Origin: Thermoproteota archaeon
GTDB taxonomy: Archaea; Thermoproteota; Nitrososphaeria; Nitrososphaerales; Nitrosopumilaceae
Length of the DNA stretch: 64,000 nt
Reading direction: 5' to 3'
Assembly: GCA_003352285.1 (NCBI GenBank)
Contig: QQVN01000005.1
Location: 1 to 64,000 of the forward strand
The position numbers and the translations under genes are program-made. This document shows, one piece after another, positions 21,892 to 29,673 of the stretch. The notes under the pieces were generated by a model. It saw only the letters and a list, made by a program, of their open reading frames with translations, was not told the origin of the DNA and searched no databases. Position 1 is the stretch's first letter, and the number at the start of each line of letters is the position of its first letter.

Positions 21892-22569
21892 GTGAATACA
21901 TCCCAAGCTTACCAGACTTTGGAAATAAAGAATGATGCATCTTTTGATGAAGTAAAGATAGCATACAGAAAGTTGGCCCTAGAATTACACCCAGATAGAT
22001 CAAAAGGAGATGATAAAAAATTCAAACTGGTAACAGAGGCATATCATATTTTAAAAAATAATCAAGACACTCAATCAAAGAACAAGAGTTGGGATTTTAC
22101 TGATGATGAAACAAAACAGAAAAAAGATGTCAGAAAAAATAATTCACAGTGGGGAGCTCCACCAAAAAATGATCCACCCCAACAAGACTGGAGTAAGTAT
22201 ACTCAAGAGTTTGAAGATGAGAACCCAGGATTTTGGAAAGAATATGAAAGAAAGTTTTGGGAAGCATATGATGCAAAGGTTAACAACAATGGAAAAAATG
22301 AAGAGTTTGAAAAAACAAAAGAACCCAAAAAGCAACCCAATCTTTTTGTCAATGTAGACCCAAGTTTATGCATCGGATGTTGTAGTTGTGAGATGATTGC
22401 ACCAAATGTTTTTGAAGTTGACAGATTATCAAGGATGAATCCAAAATCAAAAGTTCACAACATGAAAGGAGCAGGCATAAATAAAATTATGAATGCGGCA
22501 GAGACATGCCCCACAAAAGCAATCATAGTTGAAAACCTAGACACTAAAGAGAAACTATATCCCCATTAA
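21892..22569 (+). CDS. DnaJ-ferredoxin fusion protein (DnaJ-Fer)
   Basis: 225 residues. N-terminal J domain (about 1-60) with HPD at 33-35, the tripeptide that stimulates DnaK ATPase. A charged linker rich in Trp/Lys follows, then a ferredoxin domain (about 150-225) with CxxCCxC (C160, C163, C164, C166) and C206-P, so a single Fe-S cluster is likely. This fusion is known from Thaumarchaeota and green plants, and an origin from chloroplasts has been proposed in the literature. GTG start, with TTTTTAAAAT about 26 bp upstream. It may couple chaperone activity to redox or Fe-S status; dnaK is not in this window. Confidence 0.92.
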   Translation: MNTSQAYQTLEIKNDASFDEVKIAYRKLALELHPDRSKGDDKKFKLVTEAYHILKNNQDTQSKNKSWDFTDDETKQKKDVRKNNSQWGAPPKNDPPQQDWSKYTQEFEDENPGFWKEYERKFWEAYDAKVNNNGKNEEFEKTKEPKKQPNLFVNVDPSLCIGCCSCEMIAPNVFEVDRLSRMNPKSKVHNMKGAGINKIMNAAETCPTKAIIVENLDTKEKLYPH

Positions 22570-22570
22570 A

Positions 22571-22978
22571 TTACATAATTAACTTTTTAAAAATTTCTTC
22601 AGTTGTTTTGTTATCTGGTTTTGGCGTGTTTTGAAACATACTATGAACAGGTCCTGCAGAATCATTTTTGCTCCGTGGTATCAGGTGAACATGTACATGG
22701 GGTACTTCCTGCCCGCTTTGTTTACCATTATGAATGGCAATCAAAGTTGCGCCCGTTAATTGATCAATTTTTGATGTGACCATCCTCACTGTCTCAAAGA
22801 GATCTTTATTTTCCTCAGAAGGAATATCTTGGACTTTTTCATAATGATTTCTTGGAATAACCAAACAATGACCTGCAGTTACCGGGAAGGCATCTAAAAA
22901 TGCCAGAGATTTTCCTGTTTCTAGAATCTTTTTTGATGGAATCTCACCATGAACAATTTTACAAAAAATACAATCCAT
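22571..22978 (-). CDS. HIT family nucleotide hydrolase/transferase
   Basis: 135 residues with the histidine triad HVHVH (94-98; H96 nucleophile) followed by LIPR. Also typical are the N-terminal DCIFCKIVxGEIPS segment with a CxxC and the motif IHNGKQSGQEVPH. HIT proteins of this group hydrolyse AMP-lysine, AMP-NH2 or dinucleoside polyphosphates. The gene ends 1 bp from the DnaJ-Fer stop on the opposite strand. Confidence 0.93.
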   Translation of the reverse strand: MDCIFCKIVHGEIPSKKILETGKSLAFLDAFPVTAGHCLVIPRNHYEKVQDIPSEENKDLFETVRMVTSKIDQLTGATLIAIHNGKQSGQEVPHVHVHLIPRSKNDSAGPVHSMFQNTPKPDNKTTEEIFKKLIM

Positions 22979-23013
22979 TATTCATGATGAATTAATCAAG
23001 ATATTAAATTCAA

Positions 23014-23301
23014 CTATGGTGTTACAATTTCAGCCCAAGCTAAATCTCGGCCAAATTTTATAGTAACACTATCGCCAACTTGAGCATTACAGTTTTCTAT
23101 AGTTTTAGGAACATTATCTTGGGTTGCAACATAACAAACCCCATCTTTATTTGAGAGAATTTCAACTTCCTCAAAAACATCTTCGCGAATCAAATTCCAA
23201 AAAGGAAAAACTACAGTAGCCAAGACCAAGCCTGCAATGATTATAGCTCCTCCAAAGATTAATCCGTGTTTTTGTGATTCAGAAAGATCCAAAATTACCA
23301 A
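23014..23301 (-). CDS. Single-span membrane protein, unknown
   Basis: 95 residues: cytoplasmic N-terminus, one transmembrane helix (about 11-36, GLIFGGAIIIAGLVLATVVF) and a soluble C-terminal domain with two cysteines (CYVATQ, ENCNAQVGDSV) that could form a disulfide outside the cell. The C-terminal part resembles a small OB- or SH3-like beta fold (GDSVTIKFG). The proposed start is TTG at 23301, overlapping the stop of the upstream zinc-finger gene, so the pair is translationally coupled; a TTG at 23292 is the alternative. Confidence 0.62.
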   Translation of the reverse strand: MVILDLSESQKHGLIFGGAIIIAGLVLATVVFPFWNLIREDVFEEVEILSNKDGVCYVATQDNVPKTIENCNAQVGDSVTIKFGRDLAWAEIVTP

Positions 23302-23459
23302 AGACCCCCATCACTGCCTTTAGGGTCTAATTTTTTTGCAGGTACATTACCATGTGCCTTCTTAAGATGTCTCTTTAGGCGTTCGGGGTCATGTAATTCC
23401 ATTCCACATTCTTTACATTTTGTTTGATTTGGATCTTCTTTTTTTCGTAGTAATCCCAT
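23295..23459 (-). CDS. Single C2H2 zinc-finger mini-protein (54 aa)
   Basis: 54 residues with CKECGMELHDPERLKRHLKKAH, a classic C2H2 finger (CxxC, 12 residues, HxxxxH) on a basic scaffold; GLW at the C-terminus. Likely binds nucleic acid or protein. ATG 23457-23459 lies 27 bp from the TATA element shared with the divergent dehydrogenase gene. The stop codon overlaps the start of the downstream membrane protein gene. Confidence 0.82.
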   Translation of the reverse strand: MGLLRKKEDPNQTKCKECGMELHDPERLKRHLKKAHGNVPAKKLDPKGSDGGLW

Positions 23460-23479
23460 TACAAATTAAAATTTTGAAA

Positions 23480-23492
23480 TATATTATAAAGG
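23480..23492. promoter_or_regulatory. Shared TATA element between divergent genes 23459(-) and 23514(+)
   Basis: The 54-bp gap between the two start codons contains a single A/T block, ATATATTATAAAGG. Read on the plus strand TTATAAAG (23484-23491) is about 26 bp from the ATG of the dehydrogenase; read on the minus strand TTTATAATATAT is about 26 bp from the zinc-finger ATG. One element seems to serve both leaderless promoters. Confidence 0.65.
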
Positions 23493-23513
23493 ATACTAGT
23501 TTTCATCAAACAT

Positions 23514-24653
23514 ATGGCAATCAAGAACATTACAGTTTTAGGTTCAGGAATAATGGGTCATGGGATTGCTCAAGTTTCTGCAATGTCAGGGTACAATGTT
23601 GTCTTGCGAGATATTGAGCAGAAATTTCTTGATAAAGCAATGGAGAAGATAAAGTGGAGTTTAGATAAACTAGTATCAAAAGAAAAAATTACAAAAGAAC
23701 AGTCTGAGGACATTTACTCACGAATAGTTCCTATCGTTGACTTGAAAGAAGCAGTAAAGAATGCAGACATGGTCATTGAGGCAGTTCCAGAGATCATGGA
23801 TTTGAAGAAAAAAGTATATGCAGAGCTAGATGAAGCTGCTGCTGAAAATGTTATCTTTGCATCAAACACAAGTACACTTCCAATTACAGAGATTGCAAAC
23901 ACAACAACCAGACCTGAAAAATTTATTGGAATTCATTTCTTTAACCCACCTCAACTAATGAAACTAGTAGAGGTAATCCCAGGAGAAAAAACTGGAAAGG
24001 ATATTTTAGATATAACAAATAACTATGTAAAATCAGTAAACAAACAACCAGTAGTTTGCAGAAAAGATGTTCCAGGATTTATTGTGAACAGATTATTCAT
24101 TCCACTCGTTCACGAAGCATGTTACGTAATGGATAGATTTGGATACGACAAGACAGAAATTGATTCTGCCGTAAAATTCAAGCTTGGCTTCCCAATGGGA
24201 ATATTTGAGCTAGCAGATTTTACTGGAATGGATGTCATACACAAAGCTACAATTGAGATGCATCTGAGAGATAAAAAAGTAATCAACCCCCATCCGACAA
24301 TTGAAAAATTATTTAATGAAAAGAAATTAGGTCAAAAGACCGGAGAAGGATTTTACAAATACTCAGATGACAAATACGAAAGAATTCCTTTATCAGAAGA
24401 GCTTGCTAGTAAATGCAACCCCATTCAAATTGTTGCAAATATTTTAAACAATGCAGCATGGTTAGTATCAAATGGAGCAAGCGACATCGAAGAGATTGAA
24501 AAAGCAGCACAATTAGGATTAGGACTCAAAAAGCCATTGTTTGAAACAGCAAAAGAAATTGGAATGTCAAATATTGTAAATGAATTAAATCAGTTGGCAC
24601 AAAAACATGGAAAGTTTTACGAGCCTGATCCACTACTAGTTTCTATAAAGTAA
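23514..24653 (+). CDS. 3-hydroxyacyl-CoA (3-hydroxybutyryl-CoA) dehydrogenase
   Basis: 379 residues. N-terminal NAD-binding Rossmann domain with GSGIMG (10-15), VIEAVPE and SNTST, then the catalytic region GIHFFNPPQLMKLVEVI, and C-terminal 3HCDH dimerization domains (KDVPGFIVNRL, GFPMGIFELADFTGMDV, GEGFYKY). It oxidizes (S)-3-hydroxybutyryl-CoA to acetoacetyl-CoA, a step of the 3-hydroxypropionate/4-hydroxybutyrate carbon-fixation cycle in these archaea. Unlike some crenarchaeal homologues it has no fused enoyl-CoA hydratase. Leaderless, with TATA 26 bp upstream. The last 11 bp overlap the convergent gene. Confidence 0.93.
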   Translation: MAIKNITVLGSGIMGHGIAQVSAMSGYNVVLRDIEQKFLDKAMEKIKWSLDKLVSKEKITKEQSEDIYSRIVPIVDLKEAVKNADMVIEAVPEIMDLKKKVYAELDEAAAENVIFASNTSTLPITEIANTTTRPEKFIGIHFFNPPQLMKLVEVIPGEKTGKDILDITNNYVKSVNKQPVVCRKDVPGFIVNRLFIPLVHEACYVMDRFGYDKTEIDSAVKFKLGFPMGIFELADFTGMDVIHKATIEMHLRDKKVINPHPTIEKLFNEKKLGQKTGEGFYKYSDDKYERIPLSEELASKCNPIQIVANILNNAAWLVSNGASDIEEIEKAAQLGLGLKKPLFETAKEIGMSNIVNELNQLAQKHGKFYEPDPLLVSIK

Positions 24654-25173
24654 TTTTTGATAGAATTAACTCTACAGCATCTTTAGGATTATCTGCACCA
24701 AGAATCTTAACATTATTTCTGTGGTCTAGATATTTGTCAACATACTGCTGAGATACACCACCGGTATTTTTTATGACCACCATTGGTTTTTTGTGCATGT
24801 ATGCAGCTGCCATCTCAGAGAGAGTTCCAGAACCGCCACCAATTACAATGATTCCATCAGCAGAAAGTGCATTTAGAAAATCACGAGTCAGGCCCATTCC
24901 ACTGGGTATAACAATATCACAAAATTCATTTGCAAATGTTGGATCATCTTGAGGGATTATCCCCACAGTCAAACCCCCAGCATCTCTGGCTCCATGACAA
25001 GATGCCCTCATTACACCGCCTAGACCACCAGATATCAATACGGCGCCTGATTTTGCAATCTCAGATCCAGTTTCATAAGCAATTTTTTCATGCTCTGGAG
25101 TACATCCATTATCGTTATGACCGATTACCAAAATTTGGATTCGTTTTGTCATGTTTGCCATGATAAGCATCAT
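24643..25173 (-). CDS. SLOG/LOG-like Rossmann protein (TIGR00725-type)
   Basis: 176 residues with the nucleotide-binding pattern of the lysine-decarboxylase-like/LOG superfamily: SGGLGGVMRASCHGARDAGG near 48-68 and IGGGSGTLSEMAAAYMHKKP at about 111-130. This subgroup is usually annotated as conserved protein TIGR00725; some relatives bind nucleotides or process cytokinin-like riboside phosphates. Substrate here is unknown. Start chosen as the first ATG of the MMLIMANM run, consistent with a TATA 27 bp upstream; later Mets are possible. Confidence 0.82.
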   Translation of the reverse strand: MMLIMANMTKRIQILVIGHNDNGCTPEHEKIAYETGSEIAKSGAVLISGGLGGVMRASCHGARDAGGLTVGIIPQDDPTFANEFCDIVIPSGMGLTRDFLNALSADGIIVIGGGSGTLSEMAAAYMHKKPMVVIKNTGGVSQQYVDKYLDHRNNVKILGADNPKDAVELILSKITL

Positions 25174-25195
25174 ATCAAAAATCTTTCCAATCGTA

Positions 25196-25209
25196 AAGGA
25201 TATTAAATA
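25196..25209. promoter_or_regulatory. Shared TATA element between divergent genes 25173(-) and 25228(+)
   Basis: Start codons lie 55 bp apart. The only A/T box between them, GGATATTAAATAAA, sits about 26 bp from the plus-strand ATG and about 27-29 bp from the minus-strand ATG. Same geometry as at 23480 and 49421. Confidence 0.55.
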
Positions 25210-25227
25210 AAAAAAAGATAGTATACT

Positions 25228-25353
25228 ATGGAAAAACGCTCAATGCCAATTTGCTTTTCAAATGATCAATACAAGATGATCGAGGAATTTGCAAAAAAAC
25301 ACGGCATGGTTAATGCAAGCCAAGCAATAGAAAAGATTATCGAACAAGCCTAA
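25228..25353 (+). CDS. Ribbon-helix-helix-like mini-protein (41 aa)
   Basis: Forty-one residues, MEKRSMPICFSNDQYKMIEE then FAKKHGMVNASQAIEKIIEQA. The arrangement strand (SMPICF), helix (SNDQYKMIEEFAKKHG), turn (MVNAS), helix (QAIEKIIEQ) fits the RHH fold and matches its typical size. Leaderless, with the TATA element 26 bp upstream. Likely a DNA-binding dimer. Reading beyond the stop gives no extension. Confidence 0.72.
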   Translation: MEKRSMPICFSNDQYKMIEEFAKKHGMVNASQAIEKIIEQA

Positions 25354-25433
25354 ACGGCCTATATTCATTTTTGATATTTGTTTTAGATTTAGACAGGGTA
25401 AACTATTTTTTAGACCTGAATATACAGTCAAAG

Positions 25434-25844
25434 ATGCGATTATTCAGTAGGGGTCCAACATATTGCGCAGTTTGTAATAAAGAGATCACTCACAAGCACA
25501 AGCCAAAAAGAGAGTGGAATATCAAAGGTTCACTTTGTGGAAACTGTCATGTGGATAAGACCAAGGAATATTTTGAAGCAAAATCTCGTCAGCCCTGTGC
25601 ACAATGTGGAATAACTAAAAAAATTTCAGATTTATGGGAGCCAAGATGGCAATGGGACATGGATGGATTGCTTTGCAAGGAATGCTTTGATAAAAAAGAA
25701 TCAAGTCATAAAAATGAAAAAAATTTCTGTAGTGTCTGTGGAAGCAAGATGGGCTTTATCAGATACAATCCAAAATCAAAGTGGAAGATGACAGGGCAGC
25801 TTTGTAGAAATTGTTGGGACGAACAAAAAGCAAAATCAGGATGA
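25434..25844 (+). CDS. Protein of three tandem zinc-ribbon-like repeats
   Basis: 136 residues made of three similar units, each with CxxC at the start and CxxC about 25 residues later: CAVC...CGNC, CAQC...CKEC, CSVC...CRNC. Between them each unit has a W in a W(N/D)I/M-x-G-x-L-C context. Twelve cysteines would hold three zinc ions. The ATG at 25434 is preferred over an upstream start at 25371 because a TATA-like CTATTTTTTA lies 26 bp before it. Forms an operon with the next zinc-finger gene (4 bp apart). Nucleic-acid or protein binding presumed. Confidence 0.75.
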   Translation: MRLFSRGPTYCAVCNKEITHKHKPKREWNIKGSLCGNCHVDKTKEYFEAKSRQPCAQCGITKKISDLWEPRWQWDMDGLLCKECFDKKESSHKNEKNFCSVCGSKMGFIRYNPKSKWKMTGQLCRNCWDEQKAKSG

Positions 25845-25848
25845 GTTA

Positions 25849-26043
25849 ATGTTTTTTAAAAAAAATGTATGCGAAATATGTAAAGCAAAATTCTCAAAGA
25901 TAGAAGAGCTCATGCAGCATCAACAAGTAACACACTATAAGGATCTTCCATACGATTGTAAAGAATGCAATGAATCATTTTCAAATATGGAAGATATGAG
26001 AACTCATCTACAAAGAGAACATAGTTACAAAAAAGACAGGTAG
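25849..26043 (+). CDS. Two-finger C2H2 zinc protein (64 aa)
   Basis: 64 residues with two consecutive C2H2 fingers: CEICKAKFSKIEELMQHQQVTH (CxxC-x12-HxxxxH) and CKECNESFSNMEDMRTHLQREH. The spacing and the F/L core positions match eukaryote-like C2H2 fingers, which are found in small archaeal proteins. Four bp after the three-ribbon gene, so cotranscribed. Ends directly against the convergent rpo12 gene. Probably a nucleic-acid-binding factor. Confidence 0.82.
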   Translation: MFFKKNVCEICKAKFSKIEELMQHQQVTHYKDLPYDCKECNESFSNMEDMRTHLQREHSYKKDR

Positions 26044-26244
26044 CTATACTGCGTTAACAGATTTTACTACTGGTGGACGTACTTTATTGAATACTCGGAA
26101 TCCACAAATGCATTTTATTTCTGGCAAGCGAGTCAATTCTGTATTTGATACAGTCGTTCCACATCTAAGACAAGAATAGATTACTTCAAACTGCTCAGTG
26201 GGTGCTGATTCCTCCATTGATACATCAGGGGTTTCTTCAGACAT
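26044..26244 (-). CDS. rpo12: DNA-directed RNA polymerase subunit P (Rpo12)
   Basis: 66 residues. After an acidic N-terminal extension of about 20 residues come YSCLRCGTTV, the Cys pair KCICGFRVFNKVRPPVVK and a short tail, i.e. the zinc-ribbon and KVRPP signature of archaeal Rpo12/eukaryotic Rpb12. The second half-site is CxC (C45, C47) rather than the usual CxxC. It is the third gene in the order EF-1alpha, S10, rpo12. Confidence 0.88.
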   Translation of the reverse strand: MSEETPDVSMEESAPTEQFEVIYSCLRCGTTVSNTELTRLPEIKCICGFRVFNKVRPPVVKSVNAV

Positions 26245-26283
26245 GATTTTTGCTCGCTTTGCTGTAATTTAAGGCTAACAAAC

Positions 26284-26592
26284 CTAAGTTAGGGATAGTT
26301 CAATGTAGACATCATCTGGAATCTTTAGTCTCATTAATTGTCTAATTGCCTTATCATCTGCATTAATATCAATAATTCTTCTATGCATTCTCATCTCCCA
26401 TTTTTCATAAGTTTCTGTTCCGTTTCCACAAGGAGATTTTCTTGTAGCAACATGCAATCTTTTTACAGGAAGTGGAGTTGGTCCTTTTACTCTAACACCG
26501 GTTTTCTTTCCAATCCCCATTATCTCGCCACAAACACCATCTAGTTTAGGGAGACTGGTGCTTGTTAGTTTGATGCGAGCAGATTGAGTCAT
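26284..26592 (-). CDS. rpsJ: 30S ribosomal protein S10 (uS10)
   Basis: 102 residues with the S10 core: ARIKLTSTSLPKLD, GVRVKGPTPLPVKRLHVATRKSPCGNGTETYEKWEMRMHRR and a closing IPDDVYIELSL. It binds 16S rRNA in the head of the small subunit. It starts 10 bp after the EF-1alpha stop, a gene order conserved in archaea. AGGTAGGAG just before the ATG is a plausible ribosome-binding site, as expected for an internal operon gene. Confidence 0.97.
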   Translation of the reverse strand: MTQSARIKLTSTSLPKLDGVCGEIMGIGKKTGVRVKGPTPLPVKRLHVATRKSPCGNGTETYEKWEMRMHRRIIDINADDKAIRQLMRLKIPDDVYIELSLT

Positions 26593-26602
26593 CTACTCCT
26601 AC

Positions 26603-27901
26603 CTATGGTTTGTGTTCTTCAGTAATTTCTTTAACAATACCAGCAGCGATTGTTGCACCCATGTCCCTTAGAGCAAATCTGCCCATCTCAGGGAAATCTT
26701 GGAATGTTTCAATTGGGGTTGGTCTTACTGGTCTGATTTTTACGATTGCAGAATCACCAACTTTCAAGAATTTTGGATTCTCTTCTTCTACTGCACCACT
26801 TGCTGGGTTTATCTTTGAGACAAACTCTGTAATTGTTGCAGCGACTTGAGCTGTGTGACAGTGCATTACTGGTGTATATCCAGGAGCTAATGCTGTTGGA
26901 TGGTGTATAACAATAATTTGTGCTTTGAATTCTTTTGCAACTTTAGGTGGAGCGTCTGGTGTTCCCATTACATCTCCTCTCTTGATGTCTTTCTTTTCAA
27001 TGCCTCTTAGGTTAAATCCAATGTTATCTCCAGCTTCTGCAGATTCCATTTGTTGGTGGTGTGTTTCAATTGATTTGATTTCACCGACTGCGCCAGAAGG
27101 CATTACAATGATCTTATCGTTAGCTTTCATCTTACCGGTTTCAACTCTACCTACTGGTACAGTTCCTACACCAGTGATTGAGTATACGTCTTGAATTGGA
27201 ACTCTGAGTGGTTTGCCAATTGGTTTTTCTGGCATCTTAAAGTCATCAAAGGCTTCTAAGAGTGTCTTTCCTTTGTACCAAGCCATGTTTTCTGACTTCT
27301 TTACCAAGTTGTCTCCTTTCCAACCAGATACTGGAATGAAAGGTACTTGATCTATTTTGTAACCTACAGATTTGATTAATTTCTCACCCTTCTCTTTTGC
27401 TACTTTGAATGCTTCTTCTGAAAAGTTGCTGTCATCCATCTTGTTGATAGCGACAATTAATTGATTTACGCCTAAGGTTTTGAGCAGGAAAGCGTGTTCT
27501 CTTGCTTGTCCACCTGGAGCAATAGCAGTGTCAGTTTCACCCTCTTTTGCAGAAAGTACTAGAACTGCACAGTCAGCCTCAGAAGCGCCAGTAATCATGT
27601 TTTTGATAAAGTCTCTGTGTCCTGGGGCGTCAATTAAGGTAAAGAAGAATTTAGGAGTTTCAAACTTTTGAAATGCGAGATCGATTGTGATACCTCTCTC
27701 TCTTTCGTCTTTAATATTATCCATAACCCAAGCATACTTGAAGGTATCACCTTTTCCGGTTTCTTCAGATGCTTTTGCATGAGCTTCAATAGTTCTTTCA
27801 TCCACAACACCTAGATCCATTAAGAAGTGACCCATTGTGGTGGATTTTCCGTTATCGATGTGACCTGTAACAATCAGGTTCAAGTGGTCTTTATTAGCCA
27901 T
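26603..27901 (-). CDS. tuf: Translation elongation factor EF-1alpha
   Basis: 432 residues. GTPase motifs: GHIDNGKST (G1, about 12-20), RERGITID (G2), DAPGHRDF (G3) and NKMD (G4). Domains 2 and 3 follow with VGRVETGKM and a C-terminal IRPVRPTPIETFQDFPEMGRFALRDMG. It brings aminoacyl-tRNA to the ribosome. First gene of the EF-1alpha-S10-Rpo12 group. Confidence 0.98.
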   Translation of the reverse strand: MANKDHLNLIVTGHIDNGKSTTMGHFLMDLGVVDERTIEAHAKASEETGKGDTFKYAWVMDNIKDERERGITIDLAFQKFETPKFFFTLIDAPGHRDFIKNMITGASEADCAVLVLSAKEGETDTAIAPGGQAREHAFLLKTLGVNQLIVAINKMDDSNFSEEAFKVAKEKGEKLIKSVGYKIDQVPFIPVSGWKGDNLVKKSENMAWYKGKTLLEAFDDFKMPEKPIGKPLRVPIQDVYSITGVGTVPVGRVETGKMKANDKIIVMPSGAVGEIKSIETHHQQMESAEAGDNIGFNLRGIEKKDIKRGDVMGTPDAPPKVAKEFKAQIIVIHHPTALAPGYTPVMHCHTAQVAATITEFVSKINPASGAVEEENPKFLKVGDSAIVKIRPVRPTPIETFQDFPEMGRFALRDMGATIAAGIVKEITEEHKP

Positions 27902-28032
27902 ATCGAAATCGTAGATGGAGGGGATTTATTACCTTTCCGATTTTTTGAAGAAAGACAAGATTTTTTTCAATTTTTTTGGGATCATCAATTTTGATAAATT
28001 ACACATAAATCAAAGAGATATTGAGACAAATT

Positions 28033-29169
28033 ATGAAAATTACTGTATCAGTGATCAAAGCAGATGTTGGTGGAATTGGAGGACATACTAGACCAAGTGA
28101 CGGATTAATCAATGCAGTTAGAAAGACTGTAGAATCTGCAGGAAATTTGTTACTTGATCACTACATCGGATATTGTGGTGATGATGTTCACATTGTAATG
28201 ACACATACCAAGGGTGTTGAAAGTAAAGAGATTCATCAATTAGCATGGAATGCATTTGAAGCTGGTACTAAAGTTGCTAAAGAAGAAGGATTGTATGGTG
28301 CAGGCCAAGATCTTCTCAAGGATTCATTTTCAGGCAACATCAAAGGAATGGGTCCTGGAGTTGCAGAAATGGAATTTGAAGAAAGACCTAATGAAGCATT
28401 TACAGTTTTTGCAGCGGATAAAACAGAGCCAGGCGCATTTAACTATCCATTGTACAGATTATTTGTAGACGGACTCAGCAATACAGGATTAATTGTTAAC
28501 AAATCTCTTGCACGAGGAGTAAACATCAGTGTAATGGATGTTGAAGAAGGAAAGATTGCAAAATTATCATTATGGGAAGATAAACCAACTGTTGAAGCTG
28601 CACTGATGTATCCTGGAAGATATGTCATATCTACAATTGAAACTAAAGAAGGAGAGCCAATACTTGCTGCCTCCACTGATAGACTACACAATATTGCAGG
28701 GACATACGTAGGAAAAGACGATCCAGTTTGTCTCATCAGAACACAAAAGAATTTTCCTGCTACAGAAGAAGCAGGTAGTGTTTTTAATAATCCACATTAC
28801 GTGGCAGGAAACACACGAGGAAGTCACAACATGCCTCTAATGCCAGTGAAGCTAAACACAGCTGCAACAATTGACTTTTGCATTCCAATAGTATCTGCTC
28901 TAGTATTTAGTATGCACAATGGAAAACTCACAGGTCCCTTTGATGGATTTTCAACGCCAGATTGGGATTATGTCAGAGAGATTGCAACAAAGAAAGCTCT
29001 TGCAATGAGAAGTCAAGGATTCATCCACCCAGCAACACTAGTTCCATCAGAATTAGAATATGCAGAAGGGTATCGAGCTAGAATGGACATACTAGAAGCA
29101 AAGATGAAACCAATTGAAGAGGGATCTTCTTCTGGTCAGAAAAAAGAAAACTACGAAGATCCAGATTAG
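28033..29169 (+). CDS. fbp: Bifunctional fructose-1,6-bisphosphate aldolase/phosphatase
   Basis: 378 residues starting MKITVSVIKADVGGIGGHT. This is the archaeal type V enzyme: D11/D-rich metal sites near the N-terminus, GGHTRPS, YCGDDVHIVMTH, and YVGKDDPVCLIRTQ. It condenses triose phosphates to FBP and dephosphorylates it to fructose-6-phosphate, the unidirectional gluconeogenic step. The ATG at 28033 is preferred over TTG 28021 because ACATAAAT is about 27 bp upstream. Divergent from EF-1alpha. Confidence 0.95.
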   Translation: MKITVSVIKADVGGIGGHTRPSDGLINAVRKTVESAGNLLLDHYIGYCGDDVHIVMTHTKGVESKEIHQLAWNAFEAGTKVAKEEGLYGAGQDLLKDSFSGNIKGMGPGVAEMEFEERPNEAFTVFAADKTEPGAFNYPLYRLFVDGLSNTGLIVNKSLARGVNISVMDVEEGKIAKLSLWEDKPTVEAALMYPGRYVISTIETKEGEPILAASTDRLHNIAGTYVGKDDPVCLIRTQKNFPATEEAGSVFNNPHYVAGNTRGSHNMPLMPVKLNTAATIDFCIPIVSALVFSMHNGKLTGPFDGFSTPDWDYVREIATKKALAMRSQGFIHPATLVPSELEYAEGYRARMDILEAKMKPIEEGSSSGQKKENYEDPD

Positions 29170-29225
29170 TGTCATTTCGTGAAAATCTGGTAAAGGGTTA
29201 AAAGCAAATACAGAGAAGTATATTC

Positions 29226-29636
29226 ATGAATAAGGCATTTTTGCTTTTTGAAATTAAGACTTACATTTTAACTGCAATTGCAATTATTTCGTTTTCTCAG
29301 TTTGTGGGCCAGTTATTTGGAGTCACAATACCCAATTTCATATGGACATTCTTCAAGAGTTTTGGCGAAGTCGTAATTTTGGCAGCAGTCTTTGCTTTTG
29401 CATTTGCATGGCTTCTAAAAGCAAGACCACACAACAAGCCAAAGAGCTATACTGTTGTAATCTTTGATATATACGGTAAAGAGACACAAATTGATGGCAT
29501 TAGAAAAGAATTCAAAACACATGATGTGGCATGGAGTTTTATGAAAGACTACAAGAAGTCATACCCATTGCATAATTTTGCCCTAGTATCAGATGTCAAA
29601 AAGTCTGAAAAGAAGACAATTTTTAGATACATCTAG
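29226..29636 (+). CDS. Two-span membrane protein, unknown
   Basis: 136 residues: two transmembrane helices (about 10-32 and 44-66), then a basic loop (KARPHNKPKS) and a cytoplasmic domain with YTVVIFDIYGKETQIDGIRKEF. The soluble part looks like a small alpha/beta domain but I do not recognize it. It lies between FBPase and DNA ligase, probably as its own transcript. Confidence 0.65.
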   Translation: MNKAFLLFEIKTYILTAIAIISFSQFVGQLFGVTIPNFIWTFFKSFGEVVILAAVFAFAFAWLLKARPHNKPKSYTVVIFDIYGKETQIDGIRKEFKTHDVAWSFMKDYKKSYPLHNFALVSDVKKSEKKTIFRYI

Positions 29637-29673
29637 TTCAAACTTTTATTTCAGTCACAGTAGAAATCCCTAA

